A stretch of DNA of 64,000 nt from Sphingomonas oligoaromativorans (GCF_011762195.1 NZ_JAASQK010000003.1:124001-188000), one strand, 5' to 3'. Positions 18,778-28,373 are shown, counted from the first letter of the stretch. Notes: generated by a model not told the origin, from the sequence alone. Numbers and translations are program-made.

Positions 18778-20095
18778 GCATGGCCTGCTGACGTCGCCTC
18801 CGCCCCACATGCAGCCACACCCGTGCGACGAAATCGCCGGCGAGGCAGGTCAGCGCCGGATAGATCAGCCAGCAATAGCGGATCACCGGCTGGAACGGGA
18901 TATAGAGGAGCGCCGGCCCGATCACGAAGGGCAGCACATAGAGATAGCGGGGCGAGCGCCGCGCCAGCGCGAAGGCGAGGCCGAGGAAGCCCAATATGTT
19001 GACCGTCCGCGCCAGCCAGGAGCGCACCACCGGCAGCCAGACGCCGTGCGACGTCATGAACATCCACGTTCCCGGCAGCGTCATCTGGCCGAGATGGCGG
19101 CGGCAGAGCAGCAGGAAGTCGGACGGGTTGGCGGCGATCCACGCCTTGGTCTCGCGGCCGAGCTTCTGCGAATAGGCGACCTCGCCGCCGGCCTCGATCA
19201 TCGCGCGCTGGGCGATGGGGTGGATATAGGGCTGGATCGCGGTCAGCCGGTCGTAGAACACCGTGTTGCGATCATCGCCGTGGACGGCTTCAGGATAGTT
19301 GGCGACGGCCAGCTCCATGCCGAGATCGTCGCGCAGCGGGATGGGGTGGCCCATCACCAGCCAGTTGCGCGCCGTCCACGGCCCGATCAGCAGCGCCAGC
19401 GCCAGCAGCGTTCCGGCGGTGGCGCGGGCGATGCCGGAGATGCTGCGCCGGTTGCGCCACAGATAGAGCGCCCAGCCGGCATAGGCGGCGAGCCCGATCA
19501 CCGGGTTCACGAAGAAGGTCAAGGCCGGCAGCACCGCCAGCCACAGGCCGAAGCGGCGCACCGGCTGCCCGGTGTCCGCCCGCACCACCAGATAGAGCGT
19601 CAGATTGCCGAGCAGCAGGCCGAGCCCGCCTTCCCACACGCGCCATTCGAAGGCCTCGTTGGTGGTGTAGATCGGCGCCACCAGCAGGAAGACGAGCGCC
19701 CCCAGCCGCGCCCAGCGGGGCGTCCCCAGCCGCTTGAAGACGGCGTAAAGCAGCGCGTAGCTGGCGAAGCTGATCCCGATCGACCAGGCGCACAGCACCG
19801 CCTCGGCCGCGACCGTGCGGATGCCGAACAGCCAGTAGACCGCGCCCGCGATGGCGGGGGCGAGGGGCAGCAGATGCGCGGTCGGCCCCTGCCCCGCCAT
19901 GAAGGCGTCCGAGAAGCCATGGCCCTGCGCCAGCGCCATCGCGACATTGGGGGCCTCGCCAGTCGCCCAGGGCGTCCGCCGCAGCATCGCCCACCCGACG
20001 CGGACGGCGAGGCCGACGAACAGGGCGATCAGCAGAAGACGCCGGCCCGATCCCAGGATGGAGCGGGGAGGGGGAACGATATTCTCACTACGCAT
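18728..20095 (-). CDS. Multi-pass membrane glycosyltransferase, PMT/GT39-like
   Basis: A 455-residue polytopic membrane protein with about ten helices. The N-terminal RVGWAMLRRTPWATGEAPNV contains the periplasmic loop position where GT39/ArnT-like enzymes carry an acidic pair, here replaced by GE. Later segments (GPWTARNWLVMGHPIPLRDD and YCWLIYPALTCLAGDF) match the common architecture of dolichyl/undecaprenyl-phosphate sugar transferases. The substrate is unknown. It overlaps the exonuclease gene tail to tail by 50 bases and is followed upstream by the TMEM175 gene on the same strand. Confidence 0.7.
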   Translation of the reverse strand: MRSENIVPPPRSILGSGRRLLLIALFVGLAVRVGWAMLRRTPWATGEAPNVAMALAQGHGFSDAFMAGQGPTAHLLPLAPAIAGAVYWLFGIRTVAAEAVLCAWSIGISFASYALLYAVFKRLGTPRWARLGALVFLLVAPIYTTNEAFEWRVWEGGLGLLLGNLTLYLVVRADTGQPVRRFGLWLAVLPALTFFVNPVIGLAAYAGWALYLWRNRRSISGIARATAGTLLALALLIGPWTARNWLVMGHPIPLRDDLGMELAVANYPEAVHGDDRNTVFYDRLTAIQPYIHPIAQRAMIEAGGEVAYSQKLGRETKAWIAANPSDFLLLCRRHLGQMTLPGTWMFMTSHGVWLPVVRSWLARTVNILGFLGLAFALARRSPRYLYVLPFVIGPALLYIPFQPVIRYCWLIYPALTCLAGDFVARVWLHVGRRRRQQAMLNRLHPHSRTEPAPAP

Positions 20096-20114
20096 CGGCC
20101 CGTGGCCTCTCCGT

Positions 20115-20699
20115 TCAGCGTGTCTCCGTCAACCGACGCTCAATCCGCCTGTCGGGAATCAGCCACACCGCGGCGAGAGCGATGTAGAGGCCGATCGCGA
20201 TCAGCGGTTCGAAGAAAGCGGCGATCACTGCTAAGACGTAGCCAATGATCGACCACATTCCCTTGCGGTCGCGGCCCAGCGCTTCGGCGAGGGTGGAGGA
20301 GGCTCCGCCATTGGCTTCGATGATCGCGTTCTGGAGCCAGTGATAGCCCACCGCCGCCATGCCGAGCACCACGCCATAGGCCGCCACCGGGGCCGCCACG
20401 AAGCCCGCCTCGTCGATCCAGCGGATCACGAAGGGGATCAGCGACATCCAGAACAGCAGGAAGAGATTGGCCCACAATCCGCGGCCGTCGACATTCTCGG
20501 CGGTCTGGATCAGGTGGTGGTGGTTGTTCCAGAAGAGCCCGACATTGACGTAGCTCAGCACATAGGCGCCGAGGATCGGCGCGGCGGCGAGGAGGGCGTG
20601 CAACTCGCCGCTATGCGGCACCCTCAGCTCGAGCACCATGATGGTGATGATGATCGCCACCACGCCGTCCGTGAAAGCCGCCAGTCGCTCAACCCGCAT
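20115..20699 (-). CDS. TMEM175/DUF1211 family potassium channel-like protein
   Basis: A 194-residue membrane protein with about six helices. The N-terminal signature RVERLAAFTDGVVAIIITIM corresponds to the FSDGV pore motif of TMEM175 channels, with Thr replacing Ser. FWNNHHHLI near residue 56 and the LFWMSLIPF segment near 84 are also family features. Bacterial members form tetrameric K+ leak channels. The start is MRVERLAAF with AAGGGG seven bases upstream. Confidence 0.82.
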   Translation of the reverse strand: MRVERLAAFTDGVVAIIITIMVLELRVPHSGELHALLAAAPILGAYVLSYVNVGLFWNNHHHLIQTAENVDGRGLWANLFLLFWMSLIPFVIRWIDEAGFVAAPVAAYGVVLGMAAVGYHWLQNAIIEANGGASSTLAEALGRDRKGMWSIIGYVLAVIAAFFEPLIAIGLYIALAAVWLIPDRRIERRLTETR

Positions 20700-20779
20700 C
20701 GCATATCCCCTTGCTGGAGATGAATGCTTATCCGGGGAGCAAGACGTGCCGCCAGCTTGATCGGCGGTGAACGAAGCGT

Positions 20780-20811
20780 CTCCCCCTCCCGTCGAGCGGC
20801 GGGAGGGGGAG
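20780..20811 (-). terminator. Terminator hairpin after phosphohexomutase gene
   Basis: A perfect 12-bp stem, CTCCCCCTCCCG (20780-20791) against CGGGAGGGGGAG (20800-20811), with an 8-base loop, begins 10 bases past the stop of the leftward phosphohexomutase gene. No long U-tract follows. Confidence 0.7.
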
Positions 20812-20821
20812 AATCCGTCGA

Positions 20822-22204
20822 TCAGTGGTGGCCGGCGAGCACCGGCTCGACGCCGCTCCGGGCGAGCTGGTCGTTGATCTGGCCCATCAGACGCTCCAGG
20901 CCCGCCTCGTCCTTCGCCTCGGCGCGGGCGACCAGCACGTCCTGCGTGTTGGACGCGCGGAGCAGCCACCAGCCGTCCGCCGTGTTGACGCGCGCGCCGT
21001 CGGTGCGGTTGACGTCGGCGCCCTGCGCCGCGAGCCGGTCCAGCACTTCCTCGACCACCTTGAACTTGCGGTCCTCGGAAGACTGGAAGCGCATCTCCGG
21101 CGTGTTGACCATCACCGGCATCGCATCCTTGAGCGCGGTCAGCGAGCCGCCCAGCACGCGCACGGCGCGGATCAGGCGGATCGCGGCATATTGCGCGTCG
21201 TCGAAGCCGTAATAATCGTGGGCGAAGAAGATATGGCCCGACATCTCGCCGGCGAGCGGGGAGTCGGTCTCCTTCATCTTGGTCTTGATGAGGCTGTGGC
21301 CGGTCTTCCACATCAGCGGCGTGCCGCCCAGTTCCGCCACGCGGTCATAGAGCGCCTGGCTGGCCTTCACGTCGGCGATGATGGTGGCGCCGGGCAGCTC
21401 GCGCAGCACCGGCTCGGCGAGGATGGCGAGGAGTTGGTCGCCCCACACCACGCGGCCCTGTCCGTCCACCGCGCCGATGCGGTCGCCGTCGCCGTCGAAG
21501 GCGATGCCGAAGTCCAGGCCCTTGTCCTTCACCAGCTTCTGGAGATCGGCGAGGTTCTTCTCCTCGGTGGGATCGGGGTGATGGTTGGGGAAATTGCCGT
21601 CGACCTCGGTGAAGAGCGTATGATGCTCGCCGGGCAGCAGCTTGACGAGGCGATCGATCACCGGGCCGGCGGCGCCGTTGCCAGCGTCCCAGCCGATCCT
21701 GAACGCGCCGCCGCCATAGCCGACCATCAGGCGCGCGACATAATCCTCCATGATCTCATAGGTGGAGATGGCGCCTTCGCCCTCTTCCCAGTCGCCCTCG
21801 GCGGCGAGGCGGCCGAGATCCTGGATGTCGGCGCCGAAGAAGGGCTTGTGCTGGAGCACCATCTTGAAGCCGTTGTAATCGGCCGGATTGTGGCTGCCGG
21901 TGATCTGGATGCCGCCGTCGACCTCCAGCGTCGCTTCCGCGAAATAGAGCATCGGGGTCGGCCCCATGCCGATGCGGACGACGTCGACGCCGCCCCTGGT
22001 CAGCCCCTCGATCAGCGCCGCTTCGAGCAGCGGCGAGTGGGTGCGGCCGTCATAGCCGACGGCGACGCGGGTGCCGCCCGCGCGGCGCACGCGCGTGGCG
22101 AAGCCACGGCCGATCGCGGTGGCGTCGGCCGGCCCCAGCGTCTTTCCCACGATGCCGCGGATGTCATATTCCCGAAGCGACGTCGGATCGAAACGATGGG
22201 TCAT
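20822..22204 (-). CDS. Phosphomannomutase/phosphoglucomutase (PgmG type)
   Basis: A 460-residue alpha-D-phosphohexomutase that interconverts hexose 1- and 6-phosphates for nucleotide-sugar and exopolysaccharide synthesis. The phosphoserine loop is [12 protein letters not shown] with Ser104, the metal loop is [11 protein letters not shown] near 243, the sugar-binding loop is GEMSGH near 327, and the phosphate loop is [12 protein letters not shown] near 424. Length and order match the bifunctional PMM/PGM of sphingomonads (PgmG makes precursors for sphingan gums). It starts at [10 protein letters not shown]. Confidence 0.92.
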   Translation of the reverse strand: MTHRFDPTSLREYDIRGIVGKTLGPADATAIGRGFATRVRRAGGTRVAVGYDGRTHSPLLEAALIEGLTRGGVDVVRIGMGPTPMLYFAEATLEVDGGIQITGSHNPADYNGFKMVLQHKPFFGADIQDLGRLAAEGDWEEGEGAISTYEIMEDYVARLMVGYGGGAFRIGWDAGNGAAGPVIDRLVKLLPGEHHTLFTEVDGNFPNHHPDPTEEKNLADLQKLVKDKGLDFGIAFDGDGDRIGAVDGQGRVVWGDQLLAILAEPVLRELPGATIIADVKASQALYDRVAELGGTPLMWKTGHSLIKTKMKETDSPLAGEMSGHIFFAHDYYGFDDAQYAAIRLIRAVRVLGGSLTALKDAMPVMVNTPEMRFQSSEDRKFKVVEEVLDRLAAQGADVNRTDGARVNTADGWWLLRASNTQDVLVARAEAKDEAGLERLMGQINDQLARSGVEPVLAGHH

Positions 22205-22242
22205 TCGGCAACTCCTATACTGAAAATCTGGCGTCCAGACGC

Positions 22243-22503
22243 TCAAACGCGTTTTCGGTTCAATTCCGTGACAAGCAAATCCCGCGCTGCGTTGACCCGC
22301 CCCGCCAGCGCGGCAGACCCCCCGGTATCGGGGTGAACGCGCCCGATCAGCCGGCGATGGGCGGCGCGGATCTCCTCCTCGCCGGCGCCGGCCGATACGC
22401 CGAGCAGCTCGCGCGCCTCGCGGAGCGAGAGCGTAGAGGATTTGCGGCGGCCGCCCATCCACCAGATGGCGTAGATGACGGCGCAGGCGATGAGGAACTT
22501 CAT
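22243..22503 (-). CDS. Membrane-anchored J-domain protein
   Basis: An 86-residue protein with one N-terminal helix ([16 protein letters not shown]) and a short J domain from residue 28 that carries the essential HPD motif ([11 protein letters not shown]). This layout is the TIM14/Pam18-like type, which would stimulate DnaK at the membrane. It lies 16 bases after mipZ and 38 bases before the phosphohexomutase on the same strand. Confidence 0.8.
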   Translation of the reverse strand: MKFLIACAVIYAIWWMGGRRKSSTLSLREARELLGVSAGAGEEEIRAAHRRLIGRVHPDTGGSAALAGRVNAARDLLVTELNRKRV

Positions 22504-22519
22504 GCGCGGGTGCCGGCGC

Positions 22520-23326
22520 TCAGGCGCCGACGGTGACGGCCGCGCGGCTGGTCATGTCCTCGGCCAACGGCAGTTGCAGGCCCGACACCATCTCGCGCAG
22601 CTCCTGCCGGGCGGCGACGTGGCTGAGCCCCACGTCGCGGATCGCGTTCAGGTCGAGCAGAGTCAGCCCCTGCGGGAACAGCTCGCGATAGATGACGCGT
22701 TCGCCCAGGCCGGGGATCACCCGGAAGCCGACGCGCTTGGACAGCTCGTCCACCGCCGCGCCGACGCGGCGCATGTTCTTCGCCTCCAGATGCTGGAGGC
22801 GATTGCGGAGTACCACCCAGTCGACCGTACCCCCATCGATCTTGGCGCGGGCCTTTCGGGCATCCCACACCATCTCGGCATAGAAGCTCGGCCGCTTGAT
22901 CCGATAGGTTTCGGGATCGACCTGACCGATCAGATCGAGGTCGATGAAGCTGTCGTTGATCGGCGTGACCAGCGTATCGGCACGCGCGGCGGCCTTCATC
23001 GCATAAGGGTCGTCGCGGCCCGGCGTGTCGACGATCACGAACTCCGCGTCTTCGGCCAGACCATCGATCTGGCGCTCGATCGCGGGGTCTTTCTCGGGAT
23101 CGAACACGGCGAAGCGCGGGCAGGGGAGATCGATCTCCTCGCGCCGCGCGGTGGCGGTGCGGTTCTCCAGATAGCGGGCGAGGGTCTTCTGCCGGGTGTC
23201 GAGATCGATCGCCGCCACCCGCCGGCCCTGCGTGGCGAGAGCGACGGCGACATGCATCGCGGTGGTCGACTTTCCGGTGCCGCCCTTTTCATTGGCGAAC
23301 ACGATGAGATGCGCGCGCGAAGCCAT
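22520..23326 (-). CDS. mipZ: Division-plane positioning ATPase MipZ
   Basis: A 268-residue ParA/MinD-type ATPase. The deviant Walker A ANEKGGTGKST has Lys14 and Lys19. AIDLDTRQKTLARYLENR near 39, VIVDTPGRDDPY near 97 and TPINDSFIDLDLIGQV near 120 are typical of alphaproteobacterial MipZ, which binds ParB at the poles and inhibits FtsZ ring formation away from midcell. The start MASRAHLIVF is chosen by homology; upstream in-frame sequence lies in the promoter region shared with panC. Confidence 0.93.
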   Translation of the reverse strand: MASRAHLIVFANEKGGTGKSTTAMHVAVALATQGRRVAAIDLDTRQKTLARYLENRTATARREEIDLPCPRFAVFDPEKDPAIERQIDGLAEDAEFVIVDTPGRDDPYAMKAAARADTLVTPINDSFIDLDLIGQVDPETYRIKRPSFYAEMVWDARKARAKIDGGTVDWVVLRNRLQHLEAKNMRRVGAAVDELSKRVGFRVIPGLGERVIYRELFPQGLTLLDLNAIRDVGLSHVAARQELREMVSGLQLPLAEDMTSRAAVTVGA

Positions 23327-23426
23327 GCTGTTCGAAACTTCCCCAATCCACCCCAGGCGGCTCTTGATTTGGCCCCGACGCCGCCGCAGAGAGCACGCCC
23401 AATGCCATATCGGAGGCCCTGTCGTC

Positions 23427-24284
23427 GTGCAAATCATCCGTGAACTGGAGGCGCTGCGTCAGGCGGTCGCCGAATATCGCGGGTCCGGCAAGCGAATCGC
23501 GCTGGTGCCGACGATGGGTGCGCTGCACGCCGGGCACATGGCGCTGATCGAGGAAGGGCTGCGCCGCGCCGATGCCGTGATCGCCTCGATCTTCGTGAAC
23601 CCCAGGCAGTTCGGCCCGAACGAGGATCTGGCCGCCTATCCCCGCCGCGAGCGCACCGACGCGCAGATGCTGGAGAAGCATGGCTGCGCGATCCTGTGGG
23701 CGCCGGCGGTGGAGACGATGTACCCGGAGGGCTTCGCCACCACCGTGTCGGTGTCGGGCGTGTCCGAGGTGCTGGAGGGCGCAGCGCGTCCCGGCCATTT
23801 CGACGGCGTCTCCACCGTGGTGCTGAAGCTGCTCAACCAGGTCCAGCCCGACATCGCCCTGTTCGGCGAGAAGGACTGGCAGCAGCTCGCGGTGATCCGC
23901 CGCATGGCGACCGACCTCGATCTGCCGGTCGAGATCCACGGCGTGCCGATCGAGCGCGACGATCAGGGTCTGGCCCTCTCCTCGCGCAATGCCTATCTGT
24001 CGGAGGAGGAGCTGGTGGCGGCGCGCACGCTGCCCCGCGCGCTGGGCGAGGCCGCGGCGGCGATCGGGCGCGGCGAGCCGGCCGAGGCCGCGCTGGCGGC
24101 GGCGACCGCGCGGCTCGCCGAAGCGGGCTTCACCGACATCGACTATGTCACGCTGCGCGACGCGGCCACGCTCCAGCCGATCGAAGCGCTCGGCGAAGCG
24201 CCCGCCCGGCTGCTGGCGGCGGCGCGGATGGGGCCGGCCCGGCTGATCGACAATCTCCCCGTCGAGCCTACGACCAGCGTCTAA
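23427..24284 (+). CDS. panC: Pantoate-beta-alanine ligase
   Basis: Joins pantoate and beta-alanine with ATP in coenzyme A synthesis. A 285-residue protein with the nucleotidyl-transferase motif VPTMGALHAGHMALI (residues 25-39), SIFVNPRQFGPNEDL near 56, GEKDWQQLAVIRRM near 147 and LSSRNAYLS near 184. The GTG at 23427 (VQIIRELEAL) is chosen because CGGAGG lies ten bases upstream. It is divergent from mipZ. Confidence 0.95.
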   Translation: MQIIRELEALRQAVAEYRGSGKRIALVPTMGALHAGHMALIEEGLRRADAVIASIFVNPRQFGPNEDLAAYPRRERTDAQMLEKHGCAILWAPAVETMYPEGFATTVSVSGVSEVLEGAARPGHFDGVSTVVLKLLNQVQPDIALFGEKDWQQLAVIRRMATDLDLPVEIHGVPIERDDQGLALSSRNAYLSEEELVAARTLPRALGEAAAAIGRGEPAEAALAAATARLAEAGFTDIDYVTLRDAATLQPIEALGEAPARLLAAARMGPARLIDNLPVEPTTSV

Positions 24285-24353
24285 TCCCCGCCGTTAACCA
24301 TTTCTTTCGGGAGCTGCTGCCAAACCCTGCCGCATGAACGGGGGAATCAGCAG

Positions 24354-24650
24354 ATGGGAAACAGCTACAAGTCCGCCGCCTTACTGACAGACAACCGCCT
24401 TGCCATCGCGGCGATGGGCGACGCCGCCGCGCTCTATGACCTCGGCATCGCCTGTTCGTCGGGCACCGGCGGCTATGATGTCGACCTGATCCAGGCGCAC
24501 AAGTGGTTCAACCTCGCGGCCCTGTCGGGCTCGGTCGAGGCGCAGGAATGCCGCGCCGAGATCGCCGACGAGATGACCGCCCGCGAGATCGCCGAGGCCC
24601 AGCGTCAGGCCCGCGCCTGGCTCGCGCTCAACCAGCGCCGCGCCGCGTAG
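24354..24650 (+). CDS. Small Sel1-repeat-like protein
   Basis: A 98-residue protein. The segment MGDAAALYDLGIACSSGTG (residue 21 on) and YDVDLIQAHKWFNLAALSGS matches one and a half Sel1-like TPR units (A-x-x-x-LGxxY...A-x-KWxxxAA). There is no signal peptide. Such single-unit Sel1 proteins are frequent in sphingomonads and are of unknown function, probably protein-binding. It converges on the FemAB-like gene with nine bases between stops. Confidence 0.75.
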   Translation: MGNSYKSAALLTDNRLAIAAMGDAAALYDLGIACSSGTGGYDVDLIQAHKWFNLAALSGSVEAQECRAEIADEMTAREIAEAQRQARAWLALNQRRAA

Positions 24651-24659
24651 GAGCCCGCC

Positions 24660-25796
24660 TCAGCCGTCCTTCCTGAACGGCGCCATCTGATCGAGCAGCT
24701 CGATCTCCTCTTCCATCGCGCGGCGCTCCTGCGTCAGGAAGTCCGCCACCGCCCGGCGGAAACCGGGGTGCGGGATGAAATGCGCCGACCATGTCGGCAC
24801 CGGGCGATAGCCGCGCGCGAGCTTGTGTTCGCCCTGCGCGCCGGCCTCGACCCTTTGGAGGCCCATGGCGATGGCGGCCTCGATCGCCTGATAATAGCAC
24901 AGCTCGAAATGGAGGAAGGGCACCTCCTCGGTGCAGCCCCAATAGCGGCCGTAGAGCGTGTCGCCGCCGATCAGGTTGAGCGCGCCCGCGATCGGCTGCC
25001 CGTCGCGATAGGCGAGCAGGAGCAGCACCTTGTCGGCCATCCGCTCGCCCAGCATCGAGAAGAAGCGGCGGGTGAGATAGGGGCGGCCCCACTTCCGGCT
25101 GCCGGTATCCTGATAGAAGGTCCAGAAGGCATCCCACTCGGCCTCGCCCAGCGCGGCGCCGGTGAGCGCGCGGATGTCGAGCCCCTCCCGCGCGGCGGCG
25201 CGCTCCTTGACGATCGCCTTGCGCTTCCTCGACGCCAGCGCGCCGAGGAAGTCGGCGAAGCTCGCATAGCCTTGATTGTGCCAGTGGAACTGGGTGCCCT
25301 GACGGATCAGCCAGCCGGCGGCCTCGAACAGCGGCAATTGCTCGGGTGTCAGGAAGGTCGCGTGCGCCGAGGAGAGTTCGTGCTGCGCCACCATCGCCTC
25401 GATGGCGGCGATCAGTGCGGGCGCGGCCGACGGATCGCGCAGCAGCAGCCGTGGCCCCGGCACCGGCGTGAACGGCACGGCGATCTGGAGCTTGGGGTAA
25501 TATTCGCCGCCCGCCCGCTGCCATGCCTCGGCCCAGGCATGATCGAACACATATTCGCCCTGGCTGTGGCTCTTGGCATAAGCGGGGACGATGCCGGCGG
25601 GGCGCCCGTCCGCGCCGTCGATCACGAGCGGCACCGGCTGCCACCCGGCGCGCGCGACCGCGCTGCCCGAATCCTCGAGCGCGGAGAGGAAGGCATGACT
25701 CAGGAAAGGATTGTCCGCGCCGGCGCAGGCGTCCCAGTCCTCCGCCGCGATCGCGCCGATGCCGTTGGCGATGCGCGCCGTGACGGGCTCGCTCAT
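24660..25796 (-). CDS. FemAB-like GNAT-fold protein (DUF482)
   Basis: A 378-residue cytoplasmic protein of the DUF482/peptidoglycan-biosynthesis-like GNAT group. PFLSHAFLSALEDSGS near residue 30, YVFDHAWAEAWQRAG near 82 and FALHWHNQGY-type residues near 172 (GTQFHWHNQGYASF) are characteristic. The tail LARGYRPVPTWSAHFIPHP is also strongly conserved. The reaction is unknown; related Fem proteins transfer aminoacyl groups. It is the last gene of the operon DUF3572-HAD-RidA-GDPD-DUF482 and overlaps the GDPD gene by ATGA. Confidence 0.83.
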   Translation of the reverse strand: MSEPVTARIANGIGAIAAEDWDACAGADNPFLSHAFLSALEDSGSAVARAGWQPVPLVIDGADGRPAGIVPAYAKSHSQGEYVFDHAWAEAWQRAGGEYYPKLQIAVPFTPVPGPRLLLRDPSAAPALIAAIEAMVAQHELSSAHATFLTPEQLPLFEAAGWLIRQGTQFHWHNQGYASFADFLGALASRKRKAIVKERAAAREGLDIRALTGAALGEAEWDAFWTFYQDTGSRKWGRPYLTRRFFSMLGERMADKVLLLLAYRDGQPIAGALNLIGGDTLYGRYWGCTEEVPFLHFELCYYQAIEAAIAMGLQRVEAGAQGEHKLARGYRPVPTWSAHFIPHPGFRRAVADFLTQERRAMEEEIELLDQMAPFRKDG

Positions 25797-26575
25797 GCGG
25801 TGCGCGGCCCCTCGAAGATCGGCCGGTCGGCATGAGCGGCGACGATCGCCCGTTCGTCCGGCGTCCGCACGGTCCAGCTCAACACCGGCATTCCCCCGGC
25901 ATGGAGCGCGACGGGCAGGGCGGAGGGCAGGAAGCGGACATCATAGCCAAGGAAATCGGGTTTCGCCCGCGCTACCGCAAGACGTCTCGCGACGGCATCG
26001 CGAAAGGCCCGGAAAGGGCTCTCGCGATGCTCGGTCATGACGAGGCCATGGACGATGCGCGGCGCGTGGCGTCCGAACCAGCGCGAAACCTCGGGGTTGA
26101 ACCCCATCACCGCCACCGGCCCGCGATAGCCCTCCAGCACGCGCCGCACCGCAAGGCAGAGCGGGGCGGTATCCGTCATCCGGTCGGTCTTGATCTCGAT
26201 GATGAGCGGCACGCGCCCGGCGATCAGCGCGAGGAGCTGCGCCAGCGTCGGCACCGGTTCGTCGCCGTCCCCGAGGCGGAGCGCGGCGATGGCGCGCGCG
26301 TCGCGCTGCCCGAGCGGGCCGGGCTCGCCGGTCAGCCGCTCGGTGTCGGCGTCGTGGAAGACGAAGACGGTGCCGTCGCGCGACAGGCGGACGTCGCATT
26401 CGATGCCGAAACCGCCCTCGATCGCGGCGCGGGCGGCAGCGAGGCTATTCTCGGCCACGCCAGCGCCCCACAGGCCGCGGTGGGCGATGTCATGCGATCG
26501 CAGGAAGGCGACACGCCCCGCCTCGGGGGCCGCCGCCCACCGTCGATCAAGCGCCGCGAAGGGCGACGATCGCAT
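25793..26575 (-). CDS. Glycerophosphodiester phosphodiesterase family protein
   Basis: Expected to hydrolyse glycerophosphodiesters to glycerol-3-phosphate and an alcohol. A 260-residue TIM barrel with the metal and catalytic residues AHRGLWG (His32, Arg33), [12 protein letters not shown] near 57 and [11 protein letters not shown] near 73, plus IIEIKTD near 124. No signal peptide is seen, so it is cytoplasmic. Its first 29 bases overlap the end of ridA and its end overlaps the DUF482 gene. Confidence 0.88.
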   Translation of the reverse strand: MRSSPFAALDRRWAAAPEAGRVAFLRSHDIAHRGLWGAGVAENSLAAARAAIEGGFGIECDVRLSRDGTVFVFHDADTERLTGEPGPLGQRDARAIAALRLGDGDEPVPTLAQLLALIAGRVPLIIEIKTDRMTDTAPLCLAVRRVLEGYRGPVAVMGFNPEVSRWFGRHAPRIVHGLVMTEHRESPFRAFRDAVARRLAVARAKPDFLGYDVRFLPSALPVALHAGGMPVLSWTVRTPDERAIVAAHADRPIFEGPRTA

Positions 26576-27014
26576 CCACTTCCACCGCCGCGCCGAGCGG
26601 CAGCACCGGCACGCCGACCGCCGAGCGGACGTGCTTGCCCGCCTCGCCGAACAGCGCGACCATCAGCTCGGAGGCGCCGTTGGCGACCTTGGGCTGATCG
26701 GTGAATTCGGGGCCGGAGGCGATGAAGGCGCCGAGCTTGACGATGCGCTCCACCCGGTCGAGCGAGCCGCCGAGTGCCGCCTTGATCTGGGCGACCAGCA
26801 TCAGCGCGCAGCGCTTGGCGGCTTCCTGACCGCGCGCGACGTCGTCGGCGCCGTCGAGGCGGCCGCGCATGAGCTGGCCGGCCTCGTCGAAGGGCAACTG
26901 GCCCGAGATGTGGAGGAGCCCGCCAGCCTCGACGGCGGGGACATAGGCTGCCACCGGGGCGGCGGCCTGCGGAAGGGTGAGGCCGAGCTGCCCCAAGCGC
27001 GCTTCGATATCCAT
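26547..27014 (-). CDS. RidA family protein (YjgF/YER057c/UK114)
   Basis: A 155-residue protein of the RidA superfamily, longer type. [14 protein letters not shown] near residue 35, [18 protein letters not shown] near 65, [16 protein letters not shown] near 92 and the C-terminal [14 protein letters not shown] are family marks. The canonical imine-deaminase arginine (usually in a RxxV segment) sits in [14 protein letters not shown], so deamination of reactive enamines is possible. It overlaps the GDPD start by 29 bases. Confidence 0.88.
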   Translation of the reverse strand: MDIEARLGQLGLTLPQAAAPVAAYVPAVEAGGLLHISGQLPFDEAGQLMRGRLDGADDVARGQEAAKRCALMLVAQIKAALGGSLDRVERIVKLGAFIASGPEFTDQPKVANGASELMVALFGEAGKHVRSAVGVPVLPLGAAVEVDAIVALRGA

Positions 27015-27021
27015 ATGTCCG

Positions 27022-27672
27022 CTATGCCTCGTGCGTGGGTTGGGTCAAGGCCGGAGCCGGGCCTTGGGCGAAACGATCGAGAATCCAGTCTGCCGCCTCG
27101 GCCCAGCCGTCGATGCGGGCATGGGCCGCCGCGGCGGGCGGGCGGTGTCGCGCCACCAGCGGCTCCGCCACCATGTGCAGCCGCCAGACATGCGGGGCAT
27201 GTTCGGCCACCGAGGCGTGCTGGGTGGAAAGATCGTCGACGAACACGGCGACGTCCGGCCGGTGCGCCTCCAGAATGGCGGCGAGCGCACGGCCCTTGCC
27301 GCCCTGATTGCAATAGACCTCGTGGCGGATGCCGTGGCTGGCGAGCTGGTCGATGCGCGGCTGGCGGCGATGATCGGGCAGGTTGGTGAGGACGACGATG
27401 TCGGCGTGGGCGCCGATTCGCTCGAGCGCCTCGATCGCGCCGGGGACGGGGCCTTGTCGCGCCATCTCGGTGTCGAAGAAGCCGTCGACGAACGGCCAGA
27501 CCTGATCGGTCGGCACGATCTCGCGGGTATCGCGGCGGACCAGCGCCTGGCCCCAGTCCTCATGCTCGATCGCGAAGTCGATGCCGTGCGCGTCGGCCAG
27601 CCAGTCGCGGAAGTGGCTGACCATGTGGAGCAGCACTTCGTCGCAGTCGGTGATGAGCAGGGGGCGCCTCAT
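27022..27672 (-). CDS. HAD superfamily hydrolase
   Basis: A 216-residue haloacid dehalogenase-like protein. The nucleophile motif is LITDCDEVLLHM with Asp9 and Asp11. Motif II is IVVLTNLP near 93, the motif III lysine is in NQGGKGRAL near 125, and motif IV is VAVFVDDLSTQH near 140. The substrate is unknown. It overlaps the DUF3572 gene by ATGA and precedes ridA by seven bases. Confidence 0.85.
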   Translation of the reverse strand: MRRPLLITDCDEVLLHMVSHFRDWLADAHGIDFAIEHEDWGQALVRRDTREIVPTDQVWPFVDGFFDTEMARQGPVPGAIEALERIGAHADIVVLTNLPDHRRQPRIDQLASHGIRHEVYCNQGGKGRALAAILEAHRPDVAVFVDDLSTQHASVAEHAPHVWRLHMVAEPLVARHRPPAAAAHARIDGWAEAADWILDRFAQGPAPALTQPTHEA

Positions 27673-27941
27673 GCCTCCAGCTCCCGCTGGGCGGTGACGA
27701 GGGCGTGCGGGGCGATGTCGAGCGCATCGGCGCAGGCGGTGAGATCGGGCTCGTGGGAGCCGAGGAAGCCCAGCACGGCGGCTTGCAGCGCGGGGTCCAT
27801 GGCGCGCTTGCGCAGCTCTCCGGCGTCGAGGCCGGTCAGTGCCAGCAGCCGCTCGGCCCGCTGCGAATCGCTCAGCACCCAGGCCAGTGCGGAGAGCGCG
27901 AGCGTGGCCGCATCGGGATGGTTTGTATCGCGGGCGCGCAT
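27669..27941 (-). CDS. DUF3572 family protein
   Basis: A 90-residue alpha-helical cytoplasmic protein. DAATLALSALAWVLSD (residues 10-25), ERLLALTGLDAGELR and AVLGFLGSHEPDLTACADAL are characteristic of alphaproteobacterial DUF3572. The function is unknown. It is the first gene of a leftward five-gene operon and is divergent from divK across only 39 bases, so their promoters must overlap. Confidence 0.85.
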   Translation of the reverse strand: MRARDTNHPDAATLALSALAWVLSDSQRAERLLALTGLDAGELRKRAMDPALQAAVLGFLGSHEPDLTACADALDIAPHALVTAQRELEA

Positions 27942-27980
27942 CGCTTATCTCCGCATGTCTCTTCGGAAGGAAAGCGGGCT

Positions 27981-28352
27981 TTGCCGGGCAAGGTGCTCGT
28001 TGTCGAGGACAACGAACTCAATCTCAAACTGTTCTGCGACCTGCTGGAGGTCCATGGCTATGAGCCGACGCCCGTCCGCGATGGCGGCGAGGCGCTCGAC
28101 ACCGCGCGCGCGGTGATGCCGGACCTGATCGTGATGGATATCCAGCTTCCGCATGTGAGCGGGCTGGAGCTGATCGCGGCGCTGCGCGAGGATGAGGCGC
28201 TGTCCTCGATCCCGATCCTGGCGGTGACGGCCTATGCGTCCCCCGCCGACGAGGAGAAGGCGCGCGCGGCTGGCGCCGCCGCCTATGTCTCCAAGCCGAT
28301 CTCGCTGATGCGCTTCATCGAGGCGGTCGAGCGGCTGGCGCCGCCCGCCTGA
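27981..28352 (+). CDS. divK: Single-domain response regulator DivK
   Basis: A 123-residue receiver-only protein that sets cell polarity and feeds the DivJ/PleC-CckA pathway in alphaproteobacteria. KVLVVEDNELNLKLFCDLLE is the DivK N-terminus. The phospho-acceptor is Asp53 in IVMDIQLPHVSG, Thr in AVTAYAS and Lys in YVSKPIS complete the active site. I chose the TTG at 27981 (LPGKVLVV) because GGAAGG lies ten bases upstream and Asp53 then matches Caulobacter numbering. Confidence 0.92.
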   Translation: MPGKVLVVEDNELNLKLFCDLLEVHGYEPTPVRDGGEALDTARAVMPDLIVMDIQLPHVSGLELIAALREDEALSSIPILAVTAYASPADEEKARAAGAAAYVSKPISLMRFIEAVERLAPPA

Positions 28353-28373
28353 TATCGGGCGGGCACGCCAAAA

